From: Bursaphelenchus xylophilus
Lineage: Eukaryota; Nematoda; Chromadorea; Rhabditida; Aphelenchoididae
DNA: 64,000 nt
Reading direction: 5' to 3'
Assembly: GCA_904066235.2 (NCBI GenBank)
Contig: CAJFCV020000005.1
Span: 7,683,501-7,747,500 of the forward strand
The position numbers were made by a program, and so were the translations under genes. Below, one piece after another: positions 37,701-52,700 of this stretch (position 1 is the stretch's first letter; each line of letters begins with the position of its first letter). The notes under the pieces were generated by a model. The model was not told the origin of the DNA and did not search any database. It saw only the letters and a list, made by a program, of their open reading frames with translations.

Positions 37701-40700
37701 AAATTAAATATCGCCAGCGGAGGTAGCCAGAACCTTTTGGAACCTGTGTCCCGTACCTGAACATGGGTTAATAAATGCTTTTTTGTTGAATGCTTAGTTG
37801 CATTTGAGGATGCAACGCGTTAAACTGATTTTGATGTAGACCTGCCCAAAATGTTAAAAATCTTGTACTGGCGCTATCCAAAAGTTTCAAATTATGTTCA
37901 CATCATGTGATTTTGACGTGTTATAACCTGCATTAATCTTTTCCTTTCGAAAAAAGTCCATGATGGCCTAGCGGTATCGATTCGGCCGATATCCAGTTGT
38001 CATGGTCAGCCTTGGTGAGCCATTTGCTCTTTGACTAAAGGTCTAGATGTGGTCGCTAGGTCCTCAATGTAATCCTGAGACTTGTGTCTACTCTCAAAAC
38101 AAGAATAAACCCCCGCTGACACGATCCCAAATGGTTTGTAGATGCAACTTTACCGATTTGCACCTTAAAGAAAAACCCGCGTTTTTCAAATGGATTTTTT
38201 GCGACCAAAAACGGCTTTCATTTGATGGGCCAGGTAATTTAGGGCGCTACAGCACCCGCCATACTCATTTGAGACGTATGGAACGCCAAATGGGCGGTGG
38301 GGATGGCATCGTACTCGGGGGCATCTACAGTAACGGCAAACTTAAAATTAAGGTGAATGAAACCCATTCCAAAATGTGTCAAATCGAAACCTTTGTCCCT
38401 GCTGAGAGTAAATAGGAGTCTCAGGATTAGATTGAGGACCTAGCGACCCTATCTAGACCTTTAGTCAAAGCGCAAATGTCTCACCAAAGCTGACCATGAC
38501 AACTGGATATCGGCCGAATCGATACCGCTAGGCCATCATGGACTTTTTTCGAAAGGAAAAGATTAATGCAGGTTATAACACGTCAAAATCACATGATGTG
38601 AACATAATTTGAAACTTTTGGATAGCGCCAGTACAAGATTTTTAACATTTTGGGCAGCTCTACATCAAAATCAGTTTAACGCGTTGCATCCTCAAATGCA
38701 ACTAAGCATTCAACAAAAAAGCATTTATTAACCCATGTTCAGGTACGGGACACAGGTTCCAAAAGGTTCTGGCTACCTCCGCTGGCGATATTTAATTTTT
38801 TTGCAGGGGGGTCAAAACTTTTGTCCCGTTTTTTTGAGGTGATTTTTGAAAATTGTCCCTGGATTTTGAAATACAGCTATATGGTTTGTCCTACTATGAT
38901 ATTTTTTACTACTAGGTTGCCAATAGACTACGTACCAAATTTGGTCCAAATTGGTACACTTTGGGCCGAGTTAGAAGGGGGGTCAAAACTTTTGGCGGGG
39001 AGTATATGTTCGAAAATATGTCCAAAAGAGTTCCTCCTGACGACTTCTTATTCCAAAAAAATACAGTATAATCTCAACTTTTCTCAATTTTGATTAAATT
39101 CTGAGAGTCTCACCATGAGCCCTCGACCTGCTAAAACCAATTCCTTCCTCCCTCAGTTTTCTCAGCACTGATTTTTTTGACTAAATTGCGGGTGGCTTGC
39201 CTCATTCGCTCTATAATGCACATGTGCATAAATCCCGAATGAATATGGGAAGGGGAACAAAAGAACTGCTGTGGGGTATTTTGTGGGTGGGCAAATGGAA
39301 TTTCCTGTTATGAGCGGGATTTTTGGTCGGTGTTTTTATGTAAATTTTGGTGGGAAGCTTAAAAAACCTTTGATCTTTAGGGGTATTTTGGGTCATAATC
39401 TTGGAATGAAAAGGAGTTTTTGATGGGTTTTCTTGGAAAACCTTGACTTTTAGAGATGCGGTTGAAGAGCTCGAGGTATGAGAAGGAAAATTTAAAAGTT
39501 TTTTCTGTATGTAACATGTTTAAAGTGCGAAGCTCATACATATTTTAGCAATTCGGATGCATAAACAACCAAGACTTTAAGTCCGAAAGTTGGTGAAAAT
39601 TTGACGCTTTTTGTAAGCATAAGCCTGAATTATTTGAAAGTTCACATTAGCCTTTTAAGCGATACTTCTTCGAAGAAAGCTGTAAGTGCACGAAAGACCT
39701 CCTCTAAAACCCCAAGATATTATAATTCGAATGTCCAGCATTTTCCCACTCTTTGCGGGCGAAACGGAAGTTGCTGACCGAAAGCCCTCTAATCCAATCG
39801 TCGTTTTTGATGACTTTTGCACCCGAATTTGGGCTGCGTCCTCTTTATTCATAACTATTTATCCCAGTGGCCACTCCATAAAAAAGGAGCCGAAAAGTTA
39901 CGGAGGTCCTTTCAGGATTTTTACTTTTTTTATTGGATTTGAAGGGAGGCGAGCTGAAGGGGGTTGAGGTGGGAAATATGAAAGATAAGGCAAATTTTGC
40001 CGTTTCAAGATGATTTTTCATAACAAAATGGCATAGCGTGGATAAAATTAGCACAATGACTTGAAAGTAAAAATTAAAATCGTATTCTGCTGAAATCGCT
40101 GAAGGTAAATTTTGAAAATTTCTGTAAAACCGTGCCGAATGAGAAGAAATCAATCGCCGGTGGCGTGTTTTTCCTTCAAGTCCCGGCATAATTAAATCCT
40201 TGAAAATTTCAGGTAGCCTCCAAATTTATAACATAGCATTGAAATGTCACTTCCACAACTTATTTACGGCGAATATTAATGTTCACATTGCTTTTTGAAG
40301 CCTCCCCACATCATCCTTGACCCTATTCCGGGAACACTTTGACTTAACGTTATTATTGGCTTTGTTACCAAGTCAAGTAGATTTTTTTCGGACTTTTCGT
40401 ATCTATTATCCAACAAAGATTTTTATTTGTCTGGAACCTCCCTCTGCAAGTTTTGTCCGAGGAACTATAGTCTTCAAGGGACTGTTTTTTAGCCCCTTAT
40501 CTCATCAAATGACGCGTGCAGTATTTGCTGAAGATGGACAGAATTTAATGAAAACCGATATCTTGTCTCATCTTCGGCGAGAGTGTTGCGCTTTGACTTG
40601 TAGCCTTTGGACATTGAGACGGAGTGTTTTCTGCAAAGAATGTCGGAAGTGAAGTCAGATTTTTTGAGTTTTATGGTCATACATACATTGCTGCAAGGCT

Positions 40701-43700
40701 GTACAATGGATCGCAAATGAAAAATGAAAAAGAATGATTTGTTATGAGAGCGGTTCGTTGTACATAGGATTATTTTGTTTTAAAGCGTTTTTTACCTCTT
40801 GAATGATCTTCGACGAAGAGAAACTAAATGGAAAAAACTTCTGGTCATGTTGCTGTTAATTTTGCTGCTGAAAGAACTTATTTTTAGTAGAGATTTTCTT
40901 TTATTATTGTCGCCTACAAACTTCAAATTCTCTATGTTCATTTTCCAAAAATTTCGTTTGCAAATTTCTTCAGGTTCTGATTGAATCGACTATTTATCTC
41001 CATTTCCAGAATCCCCTCTTTCTCATTAGCCAAAAGAAACCATAAGAGCTTCTATTTACCTGCACTCTTTAACCTCCGCTCCGCTTTCATTTCTACGTAA
41101 TTTTCGCTCTTCGAACGCCCAGTTCTTGTGTAATATTCCGAAAATAACATCCTCGAATATGCTCATTTCTAATCAAGTCCCAGAGAACTTCCAGGAGAGA
41201 TGAATAAAGACATTTACAACGAATTCCTTTTGTGGGTAATTCGACCGGGAAATTTGAGCCATCAGTCGATATATAAGATTACTTTCGAAGGGAGCCAAAA
41301 AATGTTTGCCGAAGAAGGGAATAAGGTTCGGGCATTGTTTTTTTGTTGAGGAGATTGGAATGATAGTTGATGCGTTTTATTATGCCATATTTATGGACTT
41401 TTGGGACGGGTAGTAAAAAGCGCTTTTGAAAAGTTTATATCTCACGGTGAGTAAATAACACAGTCCACCTACTCTGCGTTATTACCCAAAATCCCCGGAG
41501 ATATTTTATGGTTTTTCCTATTTCGACTGCAAAAAGTCGCGTGTTATACTTTTTCACTATAATACATAGTATGAGTCCACATCAACGATTATAGTGGTGC
41601 CTCACAAATTGAGATACTATTTTATGGTTCCGTTTCACAACAACCCTTATATGTGCGTCTGTATGCTGCGTGCATTTCATTAACACTCCCCCATTTTCCC
41701 ATGAGCCCCCGTCATTATATAACTATACAACGTAAAACATGTATCTTGATATAAAATTGAACGCAGTACTTTTTTGCGTCGAGCGTTTATATCCTTTAGA
41801 GTAATGATTATTTTTGTGTTCCACTAACACGTAAGTCTCATGTAGATGTACTTTTCCTATACCTATAGTGCATCTCAGCACTTGACCAGCCAATGCTCAA
41901 TGTTTTGAATAGTTTTAATCAAGATTTTCTAGACTCACTGGACTTCCTTCATCTTTAAACTGAACTCAAAATATCGGAAGACTTTTGCGTGGAAGGTTTA
42001 CCCTTTTATTTATTCAATGCAAATCATGTTTATTGTCCGAAATAGCTTTCTTGGCAAAATAATTTTATTTTCTTTTCTTTGGCGGCGCGCCAAGAATAGG
42101 AGCGTAAATTTAATTTGACGGAAACACTCTTTGGAAGTTTTTTGGAAACGTTTTGACTATTCAAAAAAAAAAATGTTTTATTATTTTCGAGAAATGCAAT
42201 TATTATTGGATATCTACCGCAGCATTTTATGTGTTTTCCTTGCAGTCGATAAACTTTTTCGGACCAGAATAGGCAAAAAAAAATCAAAGGCCTTCAAGTT
42301 TCTGGCCCTCTTGCAAGTAAGGTGTACCATGTTACGCAAGCTGCACAACAGTTATGTTAAGTTTTACCTCGAAAAAAAGTACTTGAATATTGTTGTCCTT
42401 TCAAACCACGAGTTAAGATAGGATGAATCTATGCTCCATTTGGAGTGTTTACCGGTAACATGGAGTAGATAAGAGCATACTCCCTAAGGCAATATCTCTC
42501 TTTTTTTATTTCAGAGATCCTGCGGCGGGTTCTTATAATAAATCGCAAGTCTTCTCATTGAATTTTCCCAAGATGAATTCCAAAGTCCACCACCTCAATA
42601 TTAGGCCTGTTTTTACTGCATAAGTAAATGCATATTGCGCGGAAATGATTTTCAATTTCTTATGTTCCCACGCGATTTTTCGGGATGCAATTCGCCTTAT
42701 TCGGTTATTTTTCAGCCCAAGTGAGAATGTTTTGGAGTGAGACTCGCCGTATGCCCTGATTAAAGTTTATTCTTTGCCCGAGGTTGTGGGCTACGTAGGA
42801 CTTTTATGGATGTTTAATGTTCTTCAAAAAAATTGTCAAAATCGGCGTCAATTTTAGCCGTCCCAAAATTTGCTATTACTACTCGCGCCATAAACTCCGG
42901 AAAACTTTTTACCGACGTCGCACGGTCGCACGCACGGAGCGCGCGCGAAAAGTGCATGTCGATGCGAATTCCACGGACTTTATGGCGCGAGTAACATCAA
43001 AATCATAAAATTTTTAATCATTTAATCCAAATTGAAAAATGGATACTCCCATTTCCTTTACAACAAAAAGGTCATTTTATTGCTCCAACAATAGAAAAAC
43101 TATATTATACTAAAAATGCAGGGGTTCTAGCAATCCATGATAACCCATCAAAGCCCTATTGACTTCTCCCTCCCTCACGATGAGCTCCTGGAGCGAGTTT
43201 TTCCTTTCTTGTGTTCTTAATGTTTTTCGGGGCCAAAAATCCGGCCGCTCCTCGGAACGTTGGCGAGAATTTTTACTTTTTGTCACTCCTCCTAAATGCC
43301 TGAGGCGATTTGTCTTCCAGAATCGGGGAGTTTAATTCTTGATGGAAGTTTCTTTAAAGGTCGTTTTTGGAGGACTAAGACTATTGCTTTACTATTTATA
43401 TTTTCTTTGGATTTTTTTGAGGGCTATTTTACATGTAAAACACTGCTCACCAGTTTTAGCTTCCCAAAAAAAACTTACTTAATTTTGCCTTATTTAATAT
43501 TTATTACATTTACTACATCCCGGAAACAACTCGGCTATAACGAGTACAATTTGTTGCATTTATTCCCATGTTTTTGAATTATGATGTTGGTAGTAGTGCA
43601 GTATATTTTTGAGCTGTTTTCAGGCCATCCAAACGCTCACGCTCTGGGTCATCCAAGATTGATCAAGATGGCTGCCAAAACTCCGGCCTTTGATCCGGCT

Positions 43701-46700
43701 GATTTCCCGCAGGTAGGATGACATTTTCAATTGAAAATTTGCACGTTTAGAGGAGAAAGGGGAAAGAATTGGGGAGTTTCCTTCGCCAAAGCAAAGCTTT
43801 TACCGAGATTTTCAAGTTTAACGGCTATGTTTGCGAAGATCTTAGTTTTTGCCGTGAAAATATCGTTTCTTGGACATATACCATCCAACAACCCGTTCTA
43901 TATTATAGCATGTTAAAGTGGGAACACATAATTATGCAAAATTTAACAAAATTATGGAACTTTTCCTCCAGCAAACTTGACTTATAATTTGATGCGCGAT
44001 GAAATCCCTTTTGGTCAAAAATTGGCATCTTATCGGTCTTTTCCCACTTAAAATTTTTGCTCCTGAACGCTTAGAGATCCAGTAAACAAGTTGTAATAAA
44101 CCCAATTTTTTGCAGGACAGCATTCGCTCCTCGGGGATTGGCCACCAACCCAAGCATGATGAAGAAGATGGCTTCTTTGAACTCTCGGAATTGGGATGTC
44201 TGAATTCGGCGGAGCAAGGCGACTGTGAGGCGGATGTGCCTACAGAAGGTTGGTTTTGCAATTGATATATTTTGGAATTAAAATCAAAGAGTTAAAATGT
44301 ATTCAAATTTTGCAAGCATTCAAATATTCTGAGAAATAGCAAATCAACTTCCTTTTGATTTTTTACACTTTTCAAAATTTGCATTTTCGAAATTATGCAA
44401 ATTTATATTCTCGAAAACCCTAAAATATTGAATGTTGTGAGGCCCACAAAAGTAGTTAGAAGCCAAGAATTAAATGTTTTTGGCCTTCCTAATCCGCTAA
44501 TCCATTCTTCTCGGGCCAAATGAACGGTCATAAACGGGCTCTAATTTATTTGCCTTCTTCAAAGCGGGCGCAATGTTATTGAAAATTAGTTTTTTTTTTG
44601 TTTGCAATACGTATTTGGCGATTATCCAATTCTGAAAATTTCGAAATTGCTGGGATTTCAGAAATTTTACTAATTCCTCGTATATTTTAATTTCTCGTAT
44701 TTTACAAAAGTTGCTATGAAAAGCATGTTTTACGTTGAAGATTCGAAAGTCGCTTCTCTAGAATAACGTCGTATATTTGTACCGGTCTTCCCACGTCGTT
44801 TGCATAATCATTTCTCTGAAAATTCTATTTGCATCTCTGTTCCATAGAACACTTCATGCTTCAGAAATTGTAAATCTTTCTTGTTTTACATACACTTCCG
44901 TGTTTTCCCCTCCAAATTGGTTGACTCTCGCTTATTTCTTATTATTACCTCGGCTAAAATAGGCCAATCCTCTTTCCTTTGCTGAACAAGTGCGTTTGGA
45001 GCCTTTTTGGGTATAAAAATTGTTGTTAAGGAGAGGTTTTGCTGTATAAAGGACTTTTGAAGCTTGAAAAGGTTTTTACAACAGTAATATTGTTTACTTC
45101 CCCTAGGGAATCGAAAAGACGCGAGAATTGTGAACCACCCCCGTGAGGCGAAGTGGCCGAGTGGTCTAAGGCGCTGGTTTTAGGCACCAGTCTCTTCGGG
45201 GGCGTGGGTTCGAATCCCACCTTCGTCAAAGTCCCTTTTATAAGATTCTGTTTTTAACTGTTAACAAAACATTTATTTTTTCAAATTTCACATGCTTATT
45301 TTCAAAATCTTAAAATTAGTGTAATTTATTGCAAAGCCGTCCATAGACTTGTTAAATTCTTATTCCATATGGCGTTTCTACAAGCATCTAGCGTTGTAAG
45401 TGTGTGTCTTTTTTCCCATCTAAATTTGCATTTGTTTGCAAACCACTTGAAGGGTCACTTAAGGCGATATGGTTGTCGTTGCAAGGGGGTGTAATGTAAT
45501 ATTGGCTAAATTTTTGTGGGAAAAGTAAGTTGAGGCGATTCATATGGTTTTTTGGGCAATTTTGAAATAAATTGTGCCCATTCATATTTATATTTAGTGA
45601 TAATTCAAAGAAATATTCAGTCTTCGGTTATTGCAAACTATAATCAAAACGTTCTAGGATTGTCCAAAAATTAGCCTAATTTTCGTAAATGTACTTACTG
45701 AGAATTTTTTTTCTTCTAAAACCTTTTGATATTCTTTGTGGATGTTATTACATACGGTTCCCCGTCTCCGTTCCTCATTCCTGCCGTAAAAGAAGGGCGC
45801 CAAGGGTATCCGGTCCCCGATTTTCTGTCGCTTCAACGGATTTCGGCCGCGCTTTTTGTTTCCCTTCCACCTTTATCCGCTCTCCTTTTTCGCATGAGAG
45901 TTCGAAATTTTTCCAAGGAATGCTTCGGATACTCTAAATGCGACTTTGAAGTTATCCTCAGCTGATTTCTGCGCGTGTTTTAAGACACGGCTTGATCTTT
46001 TTTAAGCTAAGAATCCATCACATTTATTTGAAAATTTGACTTTTAATTTTTGTGAAGTTTCATAAAAATGTGTTTCCTGTTGAAATTTCAGTAAAATGCT
46101 TTCTCTCCTTTTTCCCTGCGCAAATTCTAAATCCGTGCCAAAACTGATAAACTATTCCAAAGAAACCTCTCAAAGATTTTTAGACATTTCCAAAACGGCA
46201 GATTAAATCCGTGACAAGCAGTTACATCGTCGCTGGGAATCCTATACAGTTCTGGCGTAAGGGATTAAAGGGCCCAATTTGGAGTGGCTATTGCCAATTT
46301 TTGGCTTCCACGAGTTTATGAAGTAATTTAAGGATACTTTCTGCAGCCCAAAGTAATCTTTGTTAGACTTTTAGACTCACTTTATGAATCTTTTAAAAAT
46401 TCTTCTAGCAATTTAATTTTTTAAATAGCGTTATTACAAATAGAGTCAAAAAATGTGTCGTCATGACACAGTAAATATCGTGTGCTTGGCAAAGCGGTTC
46501 GGTAAAAATTCTAAAAATTTCGTTGTTTTATATTTTCGTTGCCTGTTCCGCGTTACCCATAGTGCTCACAATTTCCGGCTATCGAGAAATTAGGAATTCG
46601 CACTGCCGAAACCCCCAATTTGGAAGCGGAAAAGCGAAAAAATCGGCGGCGAAATGAGTTTTCATGTTTATTAAAAAGTCACTGAAATTGGAGTCCGCTG

Positions 46701-49700
46701 CGGTAATTGTTATTGTTGCGTGTTTGATATAGATTTTATGCAAACTTGTTGTAATGTCTGTGTTCAAATTTACAGTTTGTATGACTTTTTGTTTTCAAAC
46801 CAGTAATCCGAAAATTACTGTCTGGCAGAATTTATTTGGGTGAGAAAATAAGATTTGATTGTCATTTTCGGGTAATACGTTTTTACCGGGAAGTAAATGT
46901 GTACAAACGATTATCTATTTATATTTGACGATAGATAATGTTCCAGCCGTCTGGCCAGGAATGCTAGCCGAAGGTTTTTGTTTTGTCATCGTTTTTATTT
47001 TTTGAGACATTTGTCTTGAGATTTTCCACAATTAAAAATGGAAATCCTCGGGGATTTCGTTGCAGATATGGCTTTTGAATTTGATCCCAAATGGCAGCTG
47101 GGTTCAATTTGTTGTGTCAACTGGATTTATGAATATTTTGGTTGGCATTTTGATATTGTAGAGGAGAAGGAAGACTGACATTTTTATTACCCCAAGTTTG
47201 CAAAGAAGGTTCTTTCAACGCAGCTCTTGCCCTTCTGTTTTTTCAAAACATTTACTTGGAATCTCACAAATTCCTTTGAATAATGTAGCATAAATTTATC
47301 CCAGCTTTGCTTTGCGTCACATTTTCTTATTCATTAGCTAAGCCAAAAGTTTTCCTTAATACCTTAGCTTACTATCCCAATTTTCTCACCTCCATTACCC
47401 TTTCGTTTTTAGGACGAAGCTAGAAAGTTTTCCCCATGGCTAAGTGTTTTTGAAAAAGAGTTTTTTTGGCGTGAGATAATCGCGTTAATTTACTTTTTAA
47501 GTCTGCCTTAGGGTGGTCAAAATGGAAAGGGGAGTTGGAAATGAATGGTGGCCAGGATTTGTTTTCTGAAATTATTTTCTGCTGCTTTCGGTCTTGTTGA
47601 GTTTGCAATAATAAAAACTATCTTATTAATAATGGAAAAACTGGCTTTACAATCTTACTGTAGTTTCTTATCTTAAAGCTTAAAAAGCCTTTTTTATTAA
47701 TTTGTATACCGGAAATCTCAGAAAATCGCAAATTTGATTAGTTTTTTATTATAACTAATTGAGAATCCCTGTAATTTAATGAAAAGGAGTTAATCTCCCG
47801 CCTCCTTTCCCATTATTGGTTAGATAATCACCTACGGGCTTTTTGGCAAATCCCTCAAATGAATTGTTAACGGAAATTGCGTAGAGGGGATTCTGGAGCT
47901 TTTATCGGGATTTTAAACTCATGTACTGTTTTTTAATATCGCTTATGGCTCTACGGACGACGGAGGGAAGTTGCACGTTCAGATTTTACCATTTATTTGG
48001 CAGCTACATATGGCAAATATTACTCGATATTTTTGGCCAAGTTTCATTAAAATTAGGGGGTAGCACTTTGAGCACTTCCCCTTTTTTGGCATAATGACCC
48101 TCTACAATACAATTAAAATCCAAACAAGTTTTGCGTTCAAGTCCTTAATTGTATTCCTTTTCGTAGTCTAAACCCACATTACTTTGGTTATTATATTCTC
48201 TTACTGTCCCACTAAATTGTTTGACAAATAAATGTGTGAGTCGAACGGTTTGTGATATTGGCCTTTTCTTATTTTATAGAACAGTACAACCAACTTCCAT
48301 AAATGCGTGGACATTTTCTCTCTTTCGCACAGTGCATTCTGAACTTTTTCCCACGCTTGTCGCCAACGCACCGTGGATTTTTTCCCTTTCCACACAGTAC
48401 AAACCACAAAAAAGCCGTTTTCTCTGTGCAAATTCTTCAGCAAACCCGCGGCGACACAATTGAAATAAAGCGTACGTCGCGACGATATTTTCGTTGCACG
48501 GTGCAAAACAAAAGACATGAAGTGCGTGGTGCAAGACGGGAGTTTTTGTGCCGCGACAAAAAAGCATGTACTTTATGAAAATCTAATAGCGCCAACATAT
48601 TTTTTAGGTTATTTTTTGATGGAATTTCTGATAGACCTTCGAGACCATAAATTTTTCATATTTCTCCTCAAGAGCACGTATAGTAAAAACCCGATTGGAA
48701 ATGTCAACTTTTTCCGAGTTATGTGTTTTTATAAAAACATATGTGATAAATGGGAATTTCAAAAATTTTCGTTTCATTTTTGGCCGACGAAGTCCCGAGG
48801 ACTGGCTAATTTTTAATTTCCGTTTTTTGCGCATGCGAAAAAATGAAAGTGCGCGAAACGCAGAGGGAAATTTGCATATTTTATAAAAGCCAAGGAATTT
48901 GCGGATTTTCGCGGGATTTTCTCCGAATTTTTTGAGTCGAAAAATCGGGCAGAGAATGTGCAGGAGGGGAAAAAGCAAAAACACGCCCTTGTGCTTTATT
49001 TCTTACCGAAAAACAATTTTTTGATTTTTTTATTTTTCAAATTTATTTTTTTCTTCCCATTTCGTCTCCTGTATTTTTTGGGTCTTTCTCGTCATTTCCA
49101 TCTGTTCTTAATAACTTGGGGCATCTAAGAAATTTCCAATAAAAAGTGCCTCTATTCTCTTCCCGACACTTCTACAATCCTACTAATTTTGGTGACTTAA
49201 AACAACATATGCGTATATTGCGGTAGATATATCAGTTCTGTAAGCTTCTAAGAAGCTCAAGTTATTGGGAATTAAATTTAGGATCAAAAGGAACACCGTA
49301 ATCATATTTATAAGCGATAGAGGGCTTTGGAAAGACGCAAAAATTTTCGGGATTTTTTGAACTTCAGGAAAAACATTTTTGAATTTTTATTTTTGACGTT
49401 TTTGTCAGACATCTTCATGTAAGGCCTTTTTATAGCCCTGAAACCTCCGCAGAAAGAGTATAGTTTTCGTAAAACAGACCTCCAGAAACCAATGTCAAAT
49501 TGGATTAAACTTCCAACCCAAATGTATTTTGCCAACGGTGAAAGTCAATAGAATTGTTAGTGATTAACTTTTTATGCAAAGCAGTGCCCACAGGGAGAAA
49601 TTAAATTGTAAAAAAAGTAGGGTGCAAAACTTTTTCCTTGATTAAAGTTGCGGAATTAGGAGGGTAAATTGGCAGGTTAAAAGTGTTATACTTTGGAGAA

Positions 49701-52700
49701 AAAACTTTGGCAGAGATTGAGTTAAGAGGCCAAGGAGTAGTGGGTTGCGCGGAAGCTCTATTTTTGCAGGGAATTTACGCCCGAGCCGTCAAGCAGATTA
49801 CCTTGATTTCACGGTAAAATTTTTTACTTTTTTAGTTATTCCATCATTTTCGACTTGAAACCTTCGTGATTTCTGCCAAATGCAAGGCAAAAATCGCTAC
49901 GTTTTCTGCATTTTTAGGTTCTCTGTGTCTTCCAAGCTCTTCTCCATCACCATTTCTCATCATTTTTGTACTTTTGACCCTAGAGCTCTCTTCTCGCTCC
50001 TTCCCAAACGTTCAACCATCCATAATCCTCTATCACTCTTCCTTATCCGTTATTGACACACGTCTTTATCCGTTTACACTTTTCAAAGCTGCCCTTTGGC
50101 CAAAAACAAAGGCTTCTGGCCAAACAAAGCCCAAATATCCCATTTCTTTTCTCGAGATGAAATGTTAAGGATATATTCATCCGTTTCGAACTGATTTTCT
50201 CCGGGGAGTATTTCATTTTTGTGCTGCCCGAGGCGCTTCTGTTTAAACAACGGCCAAAGTCGAGAATTGGCGGCGCCAAAAATGTTTGTCGATTTGTTTT
50301 TTTATGGCCATCCTCTTTGGCGAATTCTGGTGGGATGGGATAGCGTGCATAGGTTGGTGGGTTTCTTGAAGGCGGATATATTTGGGGAAAGGTTGTTTTT
50401 GGAGGGTGGTGTGCATTTGAGGAGGGCTGAGCGCTAAGATGAGGGAATTTTGGTACATTGACAGTTGGTGCTGTTGCGCTCTGAGGTGTCTTTGAGAGGA
50501 TGTGTAGACTATGTCATAGTAGTGACTGTCGTACAGAAAAAAATCTTTTTTGGCTTATCGGTATAAATTTTAAGCGTAAAATAAAATTTTTTTAGTGGTT
50601 TTAGAACTCCACAGACCATGCAAGATGATGATTTAGCGCCCCAATGAAAAATGTTGAATTACGCCAATTTTGCCAAAAAAGATCCCGATGATTTCTGCCG
50701 AGAATTAGGCTCTTTATTCCACTCCGTTTACCTGAAGAGCATTTTTAGTCTCCAGAGTTTAAATACCAAGCTAGCTATTTTCCTACAGTCATATTTTGCA
50801 CTTTAACAAATCCTTTTACGTTCACATTTTCCCGATCATTGGCGCATTGGATCGTATTCCAAAGCCCACTACAAAGTTCGTTGTTGGATCTCTTGGGGAA
50901 ATGGAATCTTCGGATCATCAACGAATAAATCCGCTATCATTTCCGGCTTCGGTGAGAGATTAGTAAACAAAAAGGGAAAAAGACAATCCAAGACTACAGT
51001 GAAGAGTACGTGAGAAAGCAGAGCGTTTCAAAAAGTCGACGATTAGATGTTTTTTGTGTTTTCAGTAAACCGAGTCTTGTCAAACAGTTAACAATTCAGG
51101 TTTTTAAATCCAATGGTAGTTCATTTTTTCACAAAACAATGTTTTTTGCTCCTTAAAAACTCTGGTCCATTTCTGTTGCTCGTAATTGCCCTAACAGTGT
51201 TTATTTTCTTTATTCCCATCATTTGAATACGCTACTTACCCTTTGGTTATTTCGGAATACATATGTGCATATAAAAACGTCATTGTTTTTGCACTTTGGA
51301 GAAAACCTCCCATGACTATTCATCAAAAAACCTCGAAAGTTTGCAGATCTCCAATCCCCATAAGCGTTATCTTGGGGCCATTTCAAACCCGGTTTTGTTT
51401 CGAGAGTCACTTTTGCGGCCAAATGTGGGAGAATTGGCCATTTTTCGGGCCGGACTTAAAACCCCCATTCTTCTCACCTTAGTCCACTTGTTTTTTGCAC
51501 ATTTCCGGGAAAGAACATAGGATTTATCGGGGTAAATGCGATGCTTATTATGACTTAAGAGCCATTTATATTACTGATGTTAGGATTTTTGAGGTAGTTA
51601 TAGGAAAAGTTTTAATTTGGACAAAAAACAGTGTTTTTATTCCTTAAATCAATCAAGAAATATATTTAATATAAATGGGGAAGTTTTTACAACCTAATTC
51701 AATGAAAAATAAAACTGATTTCCTGTATTTTTTGAAAAAAATACGACTTTGCCACCTGCCGGAATCGAACCAGCGACCTTCGGTTTACAAGACCGACGCT
51801 CTGCCACTAAGCCAAGGTGGCAATGCATCCGAACCCCATAAAAAGTCTGATCAAAGCGAGAGCGCATGCGCTGGGAATACAGTGGATGTAATGGCGGTTA
51901 TCGTTTAGAACAAAAACAGCTGCTGCAACGTTACGTAAATGCGGATGTAAAAAATGTGGGCAATGAGAAAAAAATTTGATAAAAGAGATTATTTTGACGA
52001 AAAATCCTGTGTGATGCGGCTGTTAATCGTAGAACTTTCTTGGCGTATATGATAGCTCAAGCTATTTTTGTAGCTGTGCTGATTTTTTCGACAATTTGGC
52101 CTTAAATTTTACTTCTTCCTTGTTTTTTCGTCAAAATCCATTCATTTTTGTTTAGAAATCCTATTTTTGCCACTTTTGGCTGATTTCCCGAACTCAAGCA
52201 CCCAGAACCCACCTCAAAGCGCTCCCTAATCCCCTCCAAAAGCCATGTGAATAATTCAATGCCACAGCATTTCCCCCGTTTTCCGACTTTTCGGTGATTA
52301 TCCGCCGCTAATACGGTGCCAGATTTTTGAAAACTTTTGTTTACGAAAAGACCCCGTATAATGTAAATTCTTACATCGCGAGCATCCCTATTTTTCTTAC
52401 AAACGCAATTTCCGCCGTAGGCTGAAAAGACGATGGTTATTTTTATTTTATAAAACATGTGGAAGGTTTTTTCGCCGAGTAAGAGGTTCATTAAGGGATT
52501 TGTGAAGTTAAAACGACTAAAAGATTGTCAAAACGGGGCTATTTTTTGAATTTGGGTGTTGGTGGTCGGAAGTTGATATAAATAGTACACAAGGGCTAAA
52601 AAAATCGTCACATTTTTGAACTTTTTTTGCTATTTTTGTCGTGTTTTATTTGCCGGTTACAAATAGAATAGAAGGCTTAAACTTAAAGGTTCAAAAGCCA

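Larger units (their letters stand above)
36323..43623. other. nrx-1: 7.3-kb neurexin intron
   Basis: Separates the end of LNS6 from the juxtamembrane exons. It holds the Tc1-like element at 37,496-39,004 and two TTGCACTGTGCAA palindromes at 36,752 and 36,952. No other exon, RNA gene or regulatory element could be supported. The donor (GTAGGC) and acceptor (TTTTCAG) are normal. Confidence 0.75.
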
